DNA of 64,000 nt from Cupriavidus pauculus (GCF_008801835.1 NZ_VZOW01000002.1:248001-312000), one strand, 5' to 3'. Positions 10,255-21,578 are shown, counted from the first letter of the stretch. Notes: generated from the sequence alone by a model not told the origin. Numbers and translations are program-made.

Positions 10255-11568
10255 TTACCGCGCTATCTTGCCGAACACCTCGAAATACTCGGGAAAAGTC
10301 TTGGCCACGCATCCCGGATCGTTGATCCGTACCGGCAAAGGACCAAATGCGGCCAGCGAGAAACACATCGCCATCCGATGGTCATCATAGGTGCCAATGC
10401 CATCGGACGGGGTGCGCCATAGCTCATCCGATGCTGGTGGCGTCACTTTCAGGTAGTCGGCACCCTCTTCCACCTGTGCGCCGAGCTTGCGTAGCTCGGT
10501 GGCCATGGCGGCAATCCGGTCGGTTTCCTTGACGCGCCAGCTGGCAATGTTTGTCAGCGTGGTCGTGCCTTCTGCAAACAATGCCGCGACAGCCAGCGTC
10601 ATGGCCGCATCGGGAATATGGTTGCAATCGAGTTCGATGCCATTGAGCCGGCCGTCGTCGCGCTCCGTGCCACGCACCTCGATCCAGTTATCCCCGGCCA
10701 TCACGTTGGCGCCCATGCGGTTCAGCGCATCGGCAAACCGTACGTCGCCCTGGATGCTCGACAATCCGACGCCTTCCACGCGCACCGGCCCGCCGCCGAT
10801 CGCCCCGGCCGCCAGAAAGTACGACGCCGTGGAAGCATCGCCCTCGACGTAGATCTCGCCAGGCGATGTGTACGCGGCGTTGGCGGGCAGCACAAAGCGC
10901 TCCCAGCCGTGGCGCTCGACCGCGATGCCGAAGCGCGCCAGCAGGTTCAGCGTGATTTCGATGTATGGCTTCGAGATCAGTTCGCCGACCACCTCGATTT
11001 CAATGCGGCCGCTTGGCGCCGACGCCATCGGCAGCGTCATCAGCAGCGCCGTCAGAAACTGGCTCGATACGTCGCCGCGCACGCGAATCGGCGCATCGAT
11101 GCGGATCTGTGCCGGACCGATCTGCAAGGGGGGATAGCCGGGCGTTCCCAGATAGTCGATCGACGCGCCAACCTGCAGCAGGCCGTCGACCAGATCGCCG
11201 ATGGGACGCTCGTGCATGCGCGCCACGCCGCTCACCTTGTAGGTGCCGCCCTGCAAGGCGAGCGCCGCGGTCAGCGGACGAATCGCGGTGCCGGCGTTCC
11301 CCATGAACAGGTCCGCGGACTTGTTCGGAAATTTCCCGCCGACACCGGTCACGATGCAGTCGCCGCCGTCGCGGCGCCACGCCACGCCGAGCACCTTGAG
11401 CGCCTCCAGCATGACGCGCGTATCGTCCGAATCGAGCAGGTCGCGCACGCGCGTCTCGCCGGTGGCAAGCGCCGCCAGCAGCAGCACGCGGTTGGAGATG
11501 CTTTTGGAGCCGGGCAGGCGAACCGTGCCCGAAGCACGGGTCAGAGGGCCGAGGGTCAGATGTTCCAT
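10255..11568 (-). CDS. aroA: 3-phosphoshikimate 1-carboxyvinyltransferase (EPSP synthase)
   Basis: From [20 protein letters not shown] the protein is 437 residues, the normal length. It carries the substrate-binding start [10 protein letters not shown] and the PEP/glyphosate-site motif [10 protein letters not shown] (residues near 100), and is a class I enzyme. It joins shikimate-3-phosphate and PEP in the sixth shikimate step. An ATG at 11595 would add nine residues. I prefer 11568 because it gives the typical family start, although neither site has a strong ribosome binding site. It follows tyrA by 43 nt in the serC-pheA-hisC-tyrA-aroA cluster. Confidence 0.96.
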   Translation of the reverse strand: MEHLTLGPLTRASGTVRLPGSKSISNRVLLLAALATGETRVRDLLDSDDTRVMLEALKVLGVAWRRDGGDCIVTGVGGKFPNKSADLFMGNAGTAIRPLTAALALQGGTYKVSGVARMHERPIGDLVDGLLQVGASIDYLGTPGYPPLQIGPAQIRIDAPIRVRGDVSSQFLTALLMTLPMASAPSGRIEIEVVGELISKPYIEITLNLLARFGIAVERHGWERFVLPANAAYTSPGEIYVEGDASTASYFLAAGAIGGGPVRVEGVGLSSIQGDVRFADALNRMGANVMAGDNWIEVRGTERDDGRLNGIELDCNHIPDAAMTLAVAALFAEGTTTLTNIASWRVKETDRIAAMATELRKLGAQVEEGADYLKVTPPASDELWRTPSDGIGTYDDHRMAMCFSLAAFGPLPVRINDPGCVAKTFPEYFEVFGKIAR

Positions 11569-11611
11569 GGTCTTTGCAGCCAGGCCGCCGCGCATCAGGC
11601 GCGTGGCGGCC

Positions 11612-12535
11612 TCAGGGTTCTACGTTATGGGCGGCCGCGCGTGCGGCGCCCCATTTCAGGCGCGTGTCGCTGGCGCGCGCAAACACGCGCTCGAGCGCCG
11701 CGCCGTCGCCCGCCTTGATCTGCGCCTTGAGGTGGCCGAGCACCGCCTCATACGTATCGATCTCGCGCAGCAGCGCCTCCTTGTTGGCGATACAGATGTC
11801 GCGCCACATCTCCGGCGAAGACGCGGCAATGCGCGTGAAGTCGCGGAAACCGCCGCCGGCAAAATCGAGCTTCAGCGCGGCGTCCTCGGCGTTGCCGATC
11901 TGCGCGACGAGCGCATACGACAACAGATGCGGCAGATGGCTAACCGCGGCGAAGACGGCGTCATGCTGCACGGCCGACATCACATGGCAATCGGCGCCCG
12001 CCGCTTCCCACATCGCGCGCACCGCCGCCACGTCGGCACGGCTGTTTTCCTGCAGCGGACACAGTACGACCTTCTTGCCACGATACAGATCGTTCAGCGC
12101 CGCCTCGACACCGTTCAGCTCGCGCCCGGCAATCGGATGCGCGGGTACGAACTGCGCAACCTTGTCGCCAAGGGCGGTCTTGGCCGCCATGATCACATCG
12201 GATTTGGTGCTGCCCGCATCGGTGACAATCGTGCCCGGCTGCAGATGCGGCTCCAGCGCGTGCAACAGCGCGAAGTTCTGCGCGACCGGCGCGCACAGTA
12301 CGATCAGGCTGGCGCCGCGCGCGGCATCGGCGAGCGATTCGGCGATCTCGTCGATCACGCCGAGCGCCTTGGCCTTTTCGAGCGATGCCGCCGAACGCCC
12401 CACCCCGATCACCGTGTCGACCACGCCAGCGCGTTTCAGCGATAACGCCAGCGATCCGCCGATCAGGCCGACCCCAACAATCACGACACGGGAAAAATGC
12501 AACGCTCGCACGGATTCAATCTCAGTGGAATTCAT
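11612..12535 (-). CDS. tyrA: Prephenate dehydrogenase
   Basis: The start ATG at 12535 overlaps the hisC stop in an ATGA junction, so translation is probably coupled. A longer frame exists upstream but would lie inside hisC. The 307-residue product begins [20 protein letters not shown]. It has the NAD-binding motif [16 protein letters not shown] and the catalytic-site block [14 protein letters not shown]. It oxidatively decarboxylates prephenate to 4-hydroxyphenylpyruvate for tyrosine. No chorismate mutase or ACT domain is fused to it; the mutase is on PheA next door. Confidence 0.95.
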   Translation of the reverse strand: MNSTEIESVRALHFSRVVIVGVGLIGGSLALSLKRAGVVDTVIGVGRSAASLEKAKALGVIDEIAESLADAARGASLIVLCAPVAQNFALLHALEPHLQPGTIVTDAGSTKSDVIMAAKTALGDKVAQFVPAHPIAGRELNGVEAALNDLYRGKKVVLCPLQENSRADVAAVRAMWEAAGADCHVMSAVQHDAVFAAVSHLPHLLSYALVAQIGNAEDAALKLDFAGGGFRDFTRIAASSPEMWRDICIANKEALLREIDTYEAVLGHLKAQIKAGDGAALERVFARASDTRLKWGAARAAAHNVEP

Positions 12536-13656
12536 TTCAGCGCCTGCTCCAGCGCTGTGATCAACGTGGCATTCTCCTCGGGTAGGCCGATCGTGATGCG
12601 CAACCATTGCGGCAAGCCATAGTTGGCCACCGGTCGCACGATCACGCCTTGCTTGAGCAGCGCCAGATTGACGCGCGCACCGGCGCCGTCATCGCTGCCG
12701 ACGCGGACCATGACGAAATTGCCCGACGAGTTCACGTATTCCAGGCCCATCCGCTCGAATGCGGCGACCAACTGCGCCTTGCCAGCACGATTGAGCTCGG
12801 CGCTGCGATGGAGAAAATCCGTATCGCCCAGCGCCGCCACAGCAGCGGCCTGCGCCAGGCTGTTGACGTTGAACGGCTGGCGCACACGATTGAGCAGATC
12901 GGTCAGCGGAGGTTGCGCCACGCCATGGCCGACGCGCAGCCCGGCCAGGCCATACGCCTTCGAGAAGGTGCGCGACACCATCAGGTTCGGATACTTGCGC
13001 ACCCAGGCGACGGACTCGTACTGCTGCGCGGGATCGAGATATTCGTTGTACGCCTCGTCCAGCACCACCACGACATGCTGCGGCACCTTGGCCAGGAACG
13101 CCTCGATCTCGGCAGCGGCCACAAACGTGCCGGTCGGATTGTTCGGATTGGCGATGAAGACGAGCTTGGTGTCCGGCGCAATGGCCGCGGCCATCGCATC
13201 GAGATCATGCCCATAGTCGCGCGCCTTCACCTCGATGGCGCGGGCGCCCACTTCCTGAGTGGCCAGTGCATAGACGGCAAACGAATACTCGGCGTAGACG
13301 ATCGACTCGCCCGGACGCACGAGCGCATGCGCGGCAAGTTCGAGGATGTCGTTGCTGCCGTTGCCGAGCGTGAGCCATTCGGCCGGCACGTCGAACTTCG
13401 CGGCAAGCTTCGCTTTCAGCTCGAAGCCGTTGCTGTCCGGATAGCGGCCGAGTTCGCCCATCGCCGCGGCGATGGCGTGCTTGGCCGACTCTGGCATGCC
13501 CAGTGGATTCTCGTTCGAAGCCAGCTTGACGATGCGCGCCTCGTCGAGTCCGAACTCGCGCGCAACTTCCGAAATCGGCTTGCCGGCGATGTAGGGCGAG
13601 ATCTTTCGCACGTACGACGGGCCGAAGTAGTCGGCTGCGTTGCCCTGTTCTGACAT
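12532..13656 (-). CDS. hisC: Histidinol-phosphate/aromatic aminotransferase
   Basis: This 374-residue fold-type I PLP aminotransferase has the PLP-lysine motif SRTFSKAYGLAGLRVG and the cofactor-binding sequences NGSNDILEL and NPNNPTGTF. By sequence it is HisC-like. Because it lies between pheA and tyrA it probably transaminates aromatic 2-oxo acids (phenylpyruvate, 4-hydroxyphenylpyruvate), and may also act on imidazole acetol phosphate. Many Burkholderiaceae have a second hisC in the his operon, so the aromatic role is the more likely one here. That is inference from context. Confidence 0.92.
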   Translation of the reverse strand: MSEQGNAADYFGPSYVRKISPYIAGKPISEVAREFGLDEARIVKLASNENPLGMPESAKHAIAAAMGELGRYPDSNGFELKAKLAAKFDVPAEWLTLGNGSNDILELAAHALVRPGESIVYAEYSFAVYALATQEVGARAIEVKARDYGHDLDAMAAAIAPDTKLVFIANPNNPTGTFVAAAEIEAFLAKVPQHVVVVLDEAYNEYLDPAQQYESVAWVRKYPNLMVSRTFSKAYGLAGLRVGHGVAQPPLTDLLNRVRQPFNVNSLAQAAAVAALGDTDFLHRSAELNRAGKAQLVAAFERMGLEYVNSSGNFVMVRVGSDDGAGARVNLALLKQGVIVRPVANYGLPQWLRITIGLPEENATLITALEQALK

Positions 13657-13671
13657 GGTGTTACCTCGCTG

Positions 13672-14823
13672 TTATCGGCTCGACGGATAGGAACCGAGCA
13701 CCTTCAGATACGCGGCGTTGGCGCGCAACATCTCGATCGCACGCGCCACGGCGGGGTCATGCTGGTGCCCTTCGACGTCGACGTAAAAGTAGTATTCCCA
13801 CGCGCCGCTGCGCGCGGGACGCGATTCGAAGCGGCACATCGACACGCCGTTTTCCGCCAGTGGCGCCAGCAGCTGGTACACGGCGCCGGCCTTGTTCGGC
13901 ACGGACAGGATCATCGACGTCTGGTCGCTGCCCGACGGTTCGGTTTCGTATCGGCCGATCACCGCGAAGCGCGTGCGATTGTGCGGATCGTCCTGGATGT
14001 GCGACCGGACGATATGCAGGTGATAGCGGTTGGCGGCCGACTCGCCGGCAATCGCCGCCACGGTTGGATCTTCGCTGGCCATGCGCGCCGCCTCCGCGTT
14101 GCTCGACACCGCCTGGCGCTCGAGGTTCGGATAGTTGGCGGTCAGCCAGTGCTGGCATTGCGCCAGGGCCTGCGCGTGCGCGCGCACGACCTTGACGCCC
14201 TGCATGTCCGGCGTCGACGCCATGAGGTTGTGATGCACCTTCAGGGCGATTTCACCGCTGATCTTCAGCGAGGTTTGCAGGAACAGGTCGAGCGTGCGCG
14301 ATACCGCGCCTTCGGTGGAATTCTCGACCGGCACCACGCCATATTCGACGGTGCCCGCCTCGACTGCCCGAAACACCTCGTCGATACTCGGGCACGGCAC
14401 GCCGGACACTTCATGACCGAAGTGCGCGTAAAGCGCCTGTTCGGAAAACGTTCCCGCGGGCCCCAGAAAGGCAATTTCCAGCGGCTTTTCCAGTCCGCGG
14501 CAGGCCGACATCACCTCGCGCCAGATCGACGCCACGCTTTCGTCGAGCAGGGGCCCGGGATTGGCGCCCTGCACCTTGCGGATGACCTGCAATTCGCGCT
14601 CGGGACGAAACACCGGCGCGCCATACTTCTTCTTGACCTCGCCGACATCGAGCGCGAGCTGCGCACGGCGGTTCAGCAACGTCAGCAGTTCGCGGTCGAC
14701 GGCATCGATCTGGTTGCGCAGCGGCGCCAGGTCCGCGGACAACGCCTGCTCTTGCGGGCTGGGGCCGCCATTGTCATTGCGCGTCGCGTCCGCGCCGGCG
14801 CTCGGCTTGTCTTGCTCTGTCAT
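13672..14823 (-). CDS. pheA: Bifunctional chorismate mutase/prephenate dehydratase
   Basis: The 383-residue P-protein starts MTEQDKPSAGADATRNDN. Domains in order: an AroQ chorismate mutase (about 35-120, with LRNQIDAVDRELLTLLNRRA), prephenate dehydratase (from AFLGPAGTFSEQALYAHFG), and a C-terminal ACT regulatory domain with the Phe-binding ESRP motif. It converts chorismate to phenylpyruvate and is expected to be inhibited by phenylalanine. The open frame extends 17 codons further upstream; 14823 gives the family-like start. The 15-nt gap to hisC fits an operon. Confidence 0.96.
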   Translation of the reverse strand: MTEQDKPSAGADATRNDNGGPSPQEQALSADLAPLRNQIDAVDRELLTLLNRRAQLALDVGEVKKKYGAPVFRPERELQVIRKVQGANPGPLLDESVASIWREVMSACRGLEKPLEIAFLGPAGTFSEQALYAHFGHEVSGVPCPSIDEVFRAVEAGTVEYGVVPVENSTEGAVSRTLDLFLQTSLKISGEIALKVHHNLMASTPDMQGVKVVRAHAQALAQCQHWLTANYPNLERQAVSSNAEAARMASEDPTVAAIAGESAANRYHLHIVRSHIQDDPHNRTRFAVIGRYETEPSGSDQTSMILSVPNKAGAVYQLLAPLAENGVSMCRFESRPARSGAWEYYFYVDVEGHQHDPAVARAIEMLRANAAYLKVLGSYPSSR

Positions 14824-14920
14824 ATCAAGGCCTGTGGGCCGCGTGTGGCACGGCCTCTCGAAAAGTCTGGGCAACGCCGCCCCCCCCCACCAGGCAGGAA
14901 GCGCGGCAGATGCACCGCCG

Positions 14921-16084
14921 TCAGGCGGCGGTGCGCTCGAATTCGCGCATGAAGTCGATCAGCGCGGTAACACCTTCGAGTGGCATCGCGTTGTAGATGC
15001 TTGCGCGCATGCCGCCCACGGACTTGTGGCCCTTGAGCTGTACCAGGCCATTCGCGCGCGCCTGGGTCAGGAACGCTTCGTTGCGCGATTCATCGCGCAG
15101 GAAGAACGGTACGTTCATGCGCGAGCGGCAGCTGGGGTCGATTTCGTTACGGTAGTAGTCGCTCTGGTCCAGGAAGTCGTACAGCGCGGTCGCCTTGGCG
15201 ATGTTGCGCTGCTCGATCGCGGCAACGCCGCCCTGCGCCTTGAGCCATTGGAACACCAGCCCGGCGATATAGATCGCATAGGTCGGCGGGGTGTTGTACA
15301 TCGAATCGTGTTCGGCCACGATGCGCCAGTTGAACGCCGAAGGGCACAGCGGATGCGCGAATCCGACCAGGTCTTCGCGCACGATGACGATCGTCACGCC
15401 AGCCGGGCCGATGTTCTTCTGCGCGCCGCCGTAGACCACCTGCACGCGCGACCAGTCGATCGGACGCGACAGGATATGGCTCGACGCATCAGCAACGACG
15501 ATGCGTCCCTTGTCATGCGTGCCGGTCTGACCGATATCGGGAATTTCCTGGAATTCGACGCCGACAATGGTTTCGTTGGTGCACAGGTGCACGTACGCGG
15601 CATCGTCCGACAGCTTCCACTCGGCGGCATCGGGAATCTTGTGCCACTTCTGGTCCTTGCTGGACGCGGCGATGTTGACTTCGCTGTAGCGTCGCGCTTC
15701 CTGCTCGGTCTTGACCGACCACGTGCCGGTCACCACGAAATCGGTCTTCGGCTTTGCTGCGCTGACGCGATTGGCCAGGTTCAACGGCACGATGCCGTTT
15801 TCGCCGATCGCGCCGCCTTGCAGAAACAGGATCTTGAAGTTCGGGGGAATATGCAGCAGATCGCGCAGGTCGGCGAGCGCCTGTTGATGGATGCTCTCGA
15901 ATTCCTTGCTGCGATGGCTCATCTCCATCACCGACACCCCAGTGCCGCGCCACGACAGCATTTCCTCGGCCGCCTGTTGCAGGACTTCGGCCGGCAACGC
16001 GGCCGGACCCGGCGAGAAATTGAAGACGCGCTCGGCCAGGGAACGTTGCAGGCCGTGGAGGGCGGGATTCTGGGGATCGTTCAT
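14921..16084 (-). CDS. serC: Phosphoserine aminotransferase
   Basis: This PLP enzyme has the cofactor lysine in [11 protein letters not shown] and the N-terminal signature [17 protein letters not shown]. It transaminates 3-phosphohydroxypyruvate in serine synthesis and also serves pyridoxal-phosphate synthesis. From the ATG at 16084 it is 387 residues, already longer than usual (~360). An alternative ATG at 16129 has a better ribosome binding site (GAGGG) but adds 15 atypical residues. It also places the initiation codon inside a terminator-like hairpin, so I chose 16084. It heads the serC-pheA-hisC-tyrA-aroA cluster. Confidence 0.92.
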   Translation of the reverse strand: MNDPQNPALHGLQRSLAERVFNFSPGPAALPAEVLQQAAEEMLSWRGTGVSVMEMSHRSKEFESIHQQALADLRDLLHIPPNFKILFLQGGAIGENGIVPLNLANRVSAAKPKTDFVVTGTWSVKTEQEARRYSEVNIAASSKDQKWHKIPDAAEWKLSDDAAYVHLCTNETIVGVEFQEIPDIGQTGTHDKGRIVVADASSHILSRPIDWSRVQVVYGGAQKNIGPAGVTIVIVREDLVGFAHPLCPSAFNWRIVAEHDSMYNTPPTYAIYIAGLVFQWLKAQGGVAAIEQRNIAKATALYDFLDQSDYYRNEIDPSCRSRMNVPFFLRDESRNEAFLTQARANGLVQLKGHKSVGGMRASIYNAMPLEGVTALIDFMREFERTAA

Positions 16085-16085
16085 G

Positions 16086-16129
16086 GAGGGAAAAAGAAAA
16101 ATGGCTGCCGGATTGAACCAGGCAGCCAT
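16086..16129 (-). terminator. Terminator-like hairpin in front of serC
   Basis: On the minus strand a perfect 9-bp stem (ATGGCTGCC/GGCAGCCAT, 16121-16129 with 16101-16109) encloses an 11-nt loop and is followed at once by TTTTTCTTTTT. It lies about 100 nt past the DUF2059 stop and just before serC. It looks like the terminator of the gyrA-side transcript, or an attenuator in a serC leader. Confidence 0.65.
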
Positions 16130-16229
16130 TATCCCTCAAACCCGCGACGCTGGGACACCGGTGTATCCGCGTGCGTCTGAAGCCGTTGGCCCCGGCCGGC
16201 CGCGAAGCCATGCCGAGGCCAGCCGTCGA

Positions 16230-16796
16230 TCACTTCGAAGCGGCGGTAATTTCCTTTTCGGCGGCGTCGCGCATCGACTTGCCAACCTGCGGACCGTACT
16301 TCTGCATCATCGAACCCCAGATTTCCTGCGTGGCCTTGCCCTGGTTCTGCATGAACTTCTGGCCGGTCGGCGACTTCAGGAACGTGGTCAGGTCCTTGAT
16401 TTCCTGCGTCGAGTAGTACTTGCCGAAGGCGTCGTAGTGAGCCTTGATCGCATCCTGCTTGAAGCTATCGGTCGTGAACGCCGTGCCCGCGCCATCGACC
16501 ATGCGTTGCACCGCGCCGTTCTTCTTCAGCTTCTCGACCGCAGCCTGCTTTTGCTTGTCGTTCAGCGTCTTGTTTTCGACCAGAACCTGCTCCAGCACCA
16601 GCGGCGCTTCCTGCTTGGCGCCTTGCTGCCAGTTATCGGCCTGGCCCTTGACGGCCTGATCAGCCTGCATGACGGTCAGCAGTTCCTTGATGGCGGCAGT
16701 CTTGTCCTTGTCTTCCTGAGCGTGCGCGGCTTGCGCGAGCATCATCATCGGGGCGAAAGCAGCCAGAACAGCGATACGTCGATAGGTTTTGAGCAT
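16230..16796 (-). CDS. DUF2059 domain exported protein
   Basis: The 188-residue protein starts MLKTYRRIAVLAAF after a good ribosome binding site (CAGGGAG). It has a signal peptide with likely cleavage after AHA (about residue 27). The mature part is lysine- and glutamine-rich and helical. It contains the DUF2059 region with YYSTQEIKDLTTFLKSPTGQKFM, a pattern in which a helix pair ends in a conserved FxxSPxGQ turn. Function is unknown, probably periplasmic. The gene lies between gyrA and serC, a common betaproteobacterial position. Confidence 0.85.
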   Translation of the reverse strand: MLKTYRRIAVLAAFAPMMMLAQAAHAQEDKDKTAAIKELLTVMQADQAVKGQADNWQQGAKQEAPLVLEQVLVENKTLNDKQKQAAVEKLKKNGAVQRMVDGAGTAFTTDSFKQDAIKAHYDAFGKYYSTQEIKDLTTFLKSPTGQKFMQNQGKATQEIWGSMMQKYGPQVGKSMRDAAEKEITAASK

Positions 16797-16877
16797 TATG
16801 ACTCCCTGTAAATACGTCCGATTTAGTCCGGTCGGCCTTCTGGCGAGTTCCGGCCGCCGTCCCATTGTTGCAACAAT

Positions 16878-19562
16878 TTACGAATTCGCGTCCGCGTCGG
16901 TGGCACCCGCATCGGTGGCGCCCGAGCTGTCGTCCGCGGCCTCGCCGTCATCAGCGCTGCCGCTGTCGTCATCCGATTCGACGATTCGCTGCAGACCCGA
17001 CAGTTTCGTGCCCTCGTCGACATTGATCAGCGTGACGCCCTGCGTGGCGCGGCCCATCTCGCGGATTTCAGCCACCCGCGTGCGGATAAGCACGCCGCCG
17101 GTCGTGATCAGCATGATTTCGTCTTCCGGCGAAACCAGCGCCGCGGCCACCACGCGGCCATTGCGCTCGCTCGTCTGGATCGCAATCATGCCTTTGGTGC
17201 CACGGCCGTGTCGAGTGTATTCGGAGATCGGCGTACGCTTGCCATAGCCGTTCTCCGTGGCGGTCAGCACGCTGCCTACCGGCATGGCTTCACCCTCTGC
17301 CGGATCGACCTCTGCGCTTTCAGCCGGCGCAACCAGCATGGCGATCACGGCCTGGCCCTCGTCTAGGTTCATGCCGCGCACGCCGCGCGCCTGGCGACCC
17401 ATCGGCCGCACGTCGTTTTCGTCGAAACGCACGGCCTTGCCGGCGTCCGAGAACAGCATCACGTCGTGTTGACCGTCGGTCACGGCAGCGCCGATGAGGA
17501 AGTCGCCTTCGTCGAGGTCCACTGCAATGATGCCGGCCTTGCGCGGATTCGAGAATTCGGTCAGCGCGGTCTTCTTGACTGTGCCGCGCGCCGTGGCCAT
17601 GAAGATGAAATGCTCGGCATCAAACTGGCGCACCGGCAGGATCACGTTGATCTTCTCCCCGTCGGCCAGCGGGAACATGTTCACGATCGGACGGCCGCGC
17701 GAATTGCGCGAACCCTGCGGCACCTCATAAACCTTGAGCCAGTAAAGGCGGCCGCGATTCGAGAAGCACAGGATGTAGTCGTGCGTATTCGCCACGAACA
17801 ACGTGTCGATCCAGTCGTCTTCCTTCGTCGTGGTCGCCTGCTTGCCGCGACCGCCGCGCTTCTGCGCACGGTATTCGGAAATCGGCTGGCTCTTCATGTA
17901 GCCCGAGTGCGACAGCGTGACCACCATGTCTTGCGGCGTGATCAGGTCTTCGGTGTCGAGTTCGGTTGCGTTCAACTCGATCTGCGAGCGCCGCGCGTCA
18001 CCGAATTCGGCACGGATCGCGCCCAGTTCTTCGGTGATGATGGTGGTGATGCGCTCGGGGCGCGCCAGGATATCGAGCAGATCGGCGATGATGCCCATCA
18101 CTTCGCGATATTCCTGGACGATCTTGTCCTGCTCCAGGCCCGTGAGGCGCTGCAGTCGCATCTGCAGGATTTCTTGCGCCTGACCATCGGAGAGGCGGTA
18201 CAGGCCGTCGGGTTGCATGCCGAACACAGCGGGCAGGCCGTCCGGCCGATAGGACTCGCGGCCGCCAGCAGTGTCGCTTTCAGCACGCGCCAGCATCTCG
18301 CGGACCAGGCTGGAATCCCATGCGGTGGCCATCAGTTCCTGCTTGGCCACAGGCGGCGTGGGCGCGGCCTTGATGATCGCGATGAACTGGTCGATGTTGG
18401 CCAGCGCCACCGCCAGGCCTTCCAGCACATGACCGCGTTCGCGCGCCTTGCGCAGTTCGAACACGGTGCGCCGGGTCACCACTTCGCGGCGATGCGACAG
18501 GAAGGCGTCCAGCATCTGCTTCAGATTGAGCAGGCGCGGCTGGCCGTCGACGAGCGCGACCATGTTCATGCCGAAGGTGTCCTGCAGCTGGGTGTTCTTA
18601 TATAGGTTGTTCAGCACAACCTCGGGCACCTCGTTGCGCTTGAGTTCGATCACCACGCGCATGCCTGACTTGTCAGATTCATCGCGGATGTCGGAAATGC
18701 CCTCGACCTTTTTCTCGGTAACCAGTTCGGCGATTCGCTCGAGCAGCGTCCGCTTGTTCACCTGGTACGGCAGTTCGTCGACGATGATCGCCTGGCGCTG
18801 GCCGCGATCAATGTCCTCGAAGTGCGTGCGGGCGCGCATGACGACGCGCCCGCGGCCGGTACGGTAGCCCTCCCGCACGCCCTGAATACCGTAAATAATG
18901 CCGGCGGTCGGAAAATCGGGCGCCGGCACAAGTTCAATCAGTTCGTCGATCGTGGCATTCGGATTGCGCAGCAGATGCAGGCAGGCGTCGACAACCTCGT
19001 TGAGGTTATGCGGCGGGATATTGGTGGCCATGCCGACCGCGATACCCGACGAACCATTGATAAGCAAATTCGGAATACGCGCCGGCAAAATACCGGGCTC
19101 TTTCTCCGAACCGTCATAGTTAGGCTCGAAATCGACAGTTTCCTTGTCGATATCGTGCAGCATTTCATGGGCAATTTTGGCCAGGCGGATTTCGGTATAA
19201 CGCATCGCCGCGGCGTTATCCCCGTCCACGGAGCCGAAGTTGCCCTGGCCATCGACCAGCATATAGCGCAGGGAAAAATTCTGCGCCATACGGACAATGG
19301 TGTCATAAACTGCGGTATCGCCGTGCGGGTGATACTTACCAATCACATCGCCGACGATACGGGCCGATTTCTTGTACGGCCGGTTCCAATCGTTGTTGAG
19401 CTCGTGCATCGCATAGAGCACGCGCCGGTGTACCGGTTTCAGGCCGTCCCGTACATCAGGCAGCGCGCGCCCCACGATAACGCTCATCGCGTAATCGAGA
19501 TATGAGCGGCGCATTTCCTCTTCGAGCGAGACCGGAAGGGTTTCTTTGGCGAATTGATCCAT
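16878..19562 (-). CDS. gyrA: DNA gyrase subunit A
   Basis: The 894-residue protein has the full GyrA layout: the winged-helix breakage-reunion domain with catalytic Tyr in [17 protein letters not shown], the quinolone-determining region [18 protein letters not shown] (Thr at the Ser83-equivalent, Asp at 87), and the beta-pinwheel C-terminal domain with a GyrA box ([10 protein letters not shown]). The last ~35 residues are an acidic Asp/Ser/Ala tail. With GyrB it introduces negative supercoils. The Thr is common in wild-type non-enteric gyrases and is not evidence of resistance. Confidence 0.98.
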   Translation of the reverse strand: MDQFAKETLPVSLEEEMRRSYLDYAMSVIVGRALPDVRDGLKPVHRRVLYAMHELNNDWNRPYKKSARIVGDVIGKYHPHGDTAVYDTIVRMAQNFSLRYMLVDGQGNFGSVDGDNAAAMRYTEIRLAKIAHEMLHDIDKETVDFEPNYDGSEKEPGILPARIPNLLINGSSGIAVGMATNIPPHNLNEVVDACLHLLRNPNATIDELIELVPAPDFPTAGIIYGIQGVREGYRTGRGRVVMRARTHFEDIDRGQRQAIIVDELPYQVNKRTLLERIAELVTEKKVEGISDIRDESDKSGMRVVIELKRNEVPEVVLNNLYKNTQLQDTFGMNMVALVDGQPRLLNLKQMLDAFLSHRREVVTRRTVFELRKARERGHVLEGLAVALANIDQFIAIIKAAPTPPVAKQELMATAWDSSLVREMLARAESDTAGGRESYRPDGLPAVFGMQPDGLYRLSDGQAQEILQMRLQRLTGLEQDKIVQEYREVMGIIADLLDILARPERITTIITEELGAIRAEFGDARRSQIELNATELDTEDLITPQDMVVTLSHSGYMKSQPISEYRAQKRGGRGKQATTTKEDDWIDTLFVANTHDYILCFSNRGRLYWLKVYEVPQGSRNSRGRPIVNMFPLADGEKINVILPVRQFDAEHFIFMATARGTVKKTALTEFSNPRKAGIIAVDLDEGDFLIGAAVTDGQHDVMLFSDAGKAVRFDENDVRPMGRQARGVRGMNLDEGQAVIAMLVAPAESAEVDPAEGEAMPVGSVLTATENGYGKRTPISEYTRHGRGTKGMIAIQTSERNGRVVAAALVSPEDEIMLITTGGVLIRTRVAEIREMGRATQGVTLINVDEGTKLSGLQRIVESDDDSGSADDGEAADDSSGATDAGATDADANS

Positions 19563-20008
19563 TGCGGCGTGGTTTATGCGGCGGGTTTAAGCGAATGAAG
19601 CCTGCGAATCCGGCGGCCAAAAAAGCGCCTGCCGGGTCGAGGCCAACATGGCATTCTATCATGCGCGCAACCCCTGCCCGACCTTGCCGGAACCCCTGCC
19701 CAGAACCCCTCCACCACGCCCGACCGGCACCGGGTCGATGCCTCGCAAGCCAGACGGGACAAGGGTTTGCAGGCACCGCAAGATCGATGTTGCACAAACA
19801 CCACAGGCCCAAAACCACGTGGTTGAATCGAATATATTTACTTCTTAGGAAACGAGCCTTGTGGCACAATTCCCCAGCGAAGAGCCAGACATTGTTCGAA
19901 GTGGAGCATCTACCACATCGAGAATGTTATACTCCGAAGAATGTATGACTTGTTTTCGTCCATTTGCTCGCAGTAACCCTGCGGTGATCTCATCCTGAGA
20001 GGAGAAAT
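19563..20008. promoter_or_regulatory. Intergenic region between gyrA and the OmpA-family gene, with a candidate promoter
   Basis: This 446-bp stretch separates divergent genes and must hold both promoters. For the plus-strand gene an extended -10 element, TGTTATACT, lies at 19925-19933, about 75 nt before the start codon; no clear -35 accompanies it. The C-rich segment 19675-19715 repeats AACCCCTGCCC with small variations. I see no convincing coding sequence here. Confidence 0.45.
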
Positions 20009-20665
20009 ATGAAAAAATTTGCCAAGCTCGCGCTCGTTGCAGCTACCGCAGTAATGGCTGCATCCGCTCAAGCCCAGTCCGTCCCCTACGAAAAGAAGGC
20101 AGTGAACGATAACTGGGGCAACGGTACGAGCGAGTACGTGTGGAAGAATGGCACGAACGAGCTCTGCTGGCGCGATAGCTCCTGGACCCCGGCAACCGCC
20201 AATGCTCAGTGCGATGGCGCGCTGGCTCCGGCTGCTGCTCCGGCTCCGGCCCCGACCCCGGTGGCTCCGCCGGCTGTGTCGAGCGAAAAGGTCACTTTCG
20301 CTGCTGACACCCTGTTCGACTTTGACAAGGCTGTTCTGAAGCCCGAAGGCAAGGCCAAGCTGGACGACCTGGTCTCGAAGCTGCAAGGCATCACGCTGGA
20401 AGTCATCATCGCCGTTGGCCACACCGACTCGTTCGGTTCGGACAAGTACAACGATCGCCTGTCGATCCGTCGTGCTGAATCGGTCAAGGCTTACCTGGTA
20501 AGCAAGGGCGTTGAAGCCAACCGCGTGTACACCGAAGGCAAGGGCAAGCGTCAGCTGAAGGTTGATCCGAAGTCGTGCAAGGGCAACCGCACCGCTCAGA
20601 TCGCCTGCCAGCAACCGAACCGTCGCGTGGAAGTCGAAGTGGTCGGCACCCGCAGCGCACGTTAA
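20009..20665 (+). CDS. OmpA-family outer membrane/peptidoglycan-binding protein
   Basis: The 218-residue protein has a strong ribosome binding site (GAGAGGAG), a signal peptide cleaved near AQA (residue 22), and a short N-terminal domain. An Ala/Pro hinge (about 71-90) follows, then an OmpA C-terminal domain with [19 protein letters not shown] and the peptidoglycan-binding signature [20 protein letters not shown]. There is no room for an eight-stranded barrel, so it is the short type found in Ralstonia/Burkholderia rather than E. coli-type OmpA. It probably anchors the envelope to the cell wall. A terminator follows directly. Confidence 0.93.
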   Translation: MKKFAKLALVAATAVMAASAQAQSVPYEKKAVNDNWGNGTSEYVWKNGTNELCWRDSSWTPATANAQCDGALAPAAAPAPAPTPVAPPAVSSEKVTFAADTLFDFDKAVLKPEGKAKLDDLVSKLQGITLEVIIAVGHTDSFGSDKYNDRLSIRRAESVKAYLVSKGVEANRVYTEGKGKRQLKVDPKSCKGNRTAQIACQQPNRRVEVEVVGTRSAR

Positions 20666-20686
20666 TCGGATCCTCTCCGATGAAGA

Positions 20687-20715
20687 AAAGCCCAGCGCAA
20701 GCTGGGCTTTTTTTT
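20687..20715 (+). terminator. Intrinsic terminator after the OmpA-family gene
   Basis: A 10-bp stem (AAAGCCCAGC, loop GCAA, GCTGGGCTTT) at 20687-20710 is followed by T to 20715. It ends the single-gene ompA-like transcript before ubiG. Confidence 0.92.
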
Positions 20716-20828
20716 CGCCCCGATTTTGCCGCGGCAAATATGCCATTTCCGAGATTCGGCTCGGCTCCGATTTTTTGGTAAAGTTGGCGCAGCTTTCCCA
20801 CGAGAATTGCCGCCTCGCGGCACACACG

Positions 20829-21578
20829 ATGTCGCAAACGACTACCCTGAACTCCTCCGCCACTTCCCCCGCCACCAACCGCAATGCCGATCCAAAGGAG
20901 ATCGACAAGTTCAGCGAGCTGGCCCATCGTTGGTGGGACCCCAACAGCGAATTCAAACCGCTGCACGATCTCAATCCACTTCGCCTGGGGTGGATTGACA
21001 GCATCGCGCATCTCGCCGGCAAGCAAGTGATCGATGTCGGCTGCGGCGGCGGCATTCTTTCCGAAAGCATGGCGCGCCTCGGCGCGACGGTGCGCGGCAT
21101 CGACCTCTCCAGCAAGGCGCTGAAGGTAGCCGATCTGCACAGCCTGGAATCGGGCGTTGCGGTGACTTACGAGGAGATCGCCGTAGAAGAGCTGGCAGCG
21201 CGCGCGCCTGCCAGCGTGGATGTCGTCACATGCATGGAAATGCTTGAACATGTGCCGGATCCACAGTCGATCGTCCGCGCATGCACGAAGCTGGTCAAAC
21301 CCGGCGGCTACGTGTTTTTCTCGACCATCAACCGCAATCTCAAAGCGTATTTATTGGCAATCGTCGGTGCGGAATACGTGCTGAACATGCTGCCGCGCGG
21401 TACGCACGATTACGAGAAATTCATTACACCGTCCGAATTGGCGCGATACGCCCGCAATGTCGGTCTTGACATGATCGAAATGCGGGGCATGACCTATAAC
21501 CCGCTGACACAGATTTACACGCTCGGCCGAGACACCGACGTCAATTACATGGTGGCGTTCCGCAAGGTGGCTCAATAA
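20829..21578 (+). CDS. ubiG: Ubiquinone biosynthesis O-methyltransferase
   Basis: The 249-residue SAM-dependent methyltransferase starts at the ATG at 20829. The longer open frame upstream overlaps the ompA-like gene and terminator, so it is not used. Motif I is [20 protein letters not shown], followed by the acidic motif GIDLSSKAL and the UbiG-typical EMLEHVPDP. It performs both O-methylations in ubiquinone synthesis. Its stop overlaps the gph start in TAATG, so the two are translationally coupled. Confidence 0.96.
   Translation: MSQTTTLNSSATSPATNRNADPKEIDKFSELAHRWWDPNSEFKPLHDLNPLRLGWIDSIAHLAGKQVIDVGCGGGILSESMARLGATVRGIDLSSKALKVADLHSLESGVAVTYEEIAVEELAARAPASVDVVTCMEMLEHVPDPQSIVRACTKLVKPGGYVFFSTINRNLKAYLLAIVGAEYVLNMLPRGTHDYEKFITPSELARYARNVGLDMIEMRGMTYNPLTQIYTLGRDTDVNYMVAFRKVAQ

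Noticed and set aside
19078..19400. Quinolone-resistance change in gyrA
   Set aside because: Thr at the Ser83-equivalent position is normal in many non-enteric bacteria, and Asp87 is unchanged.
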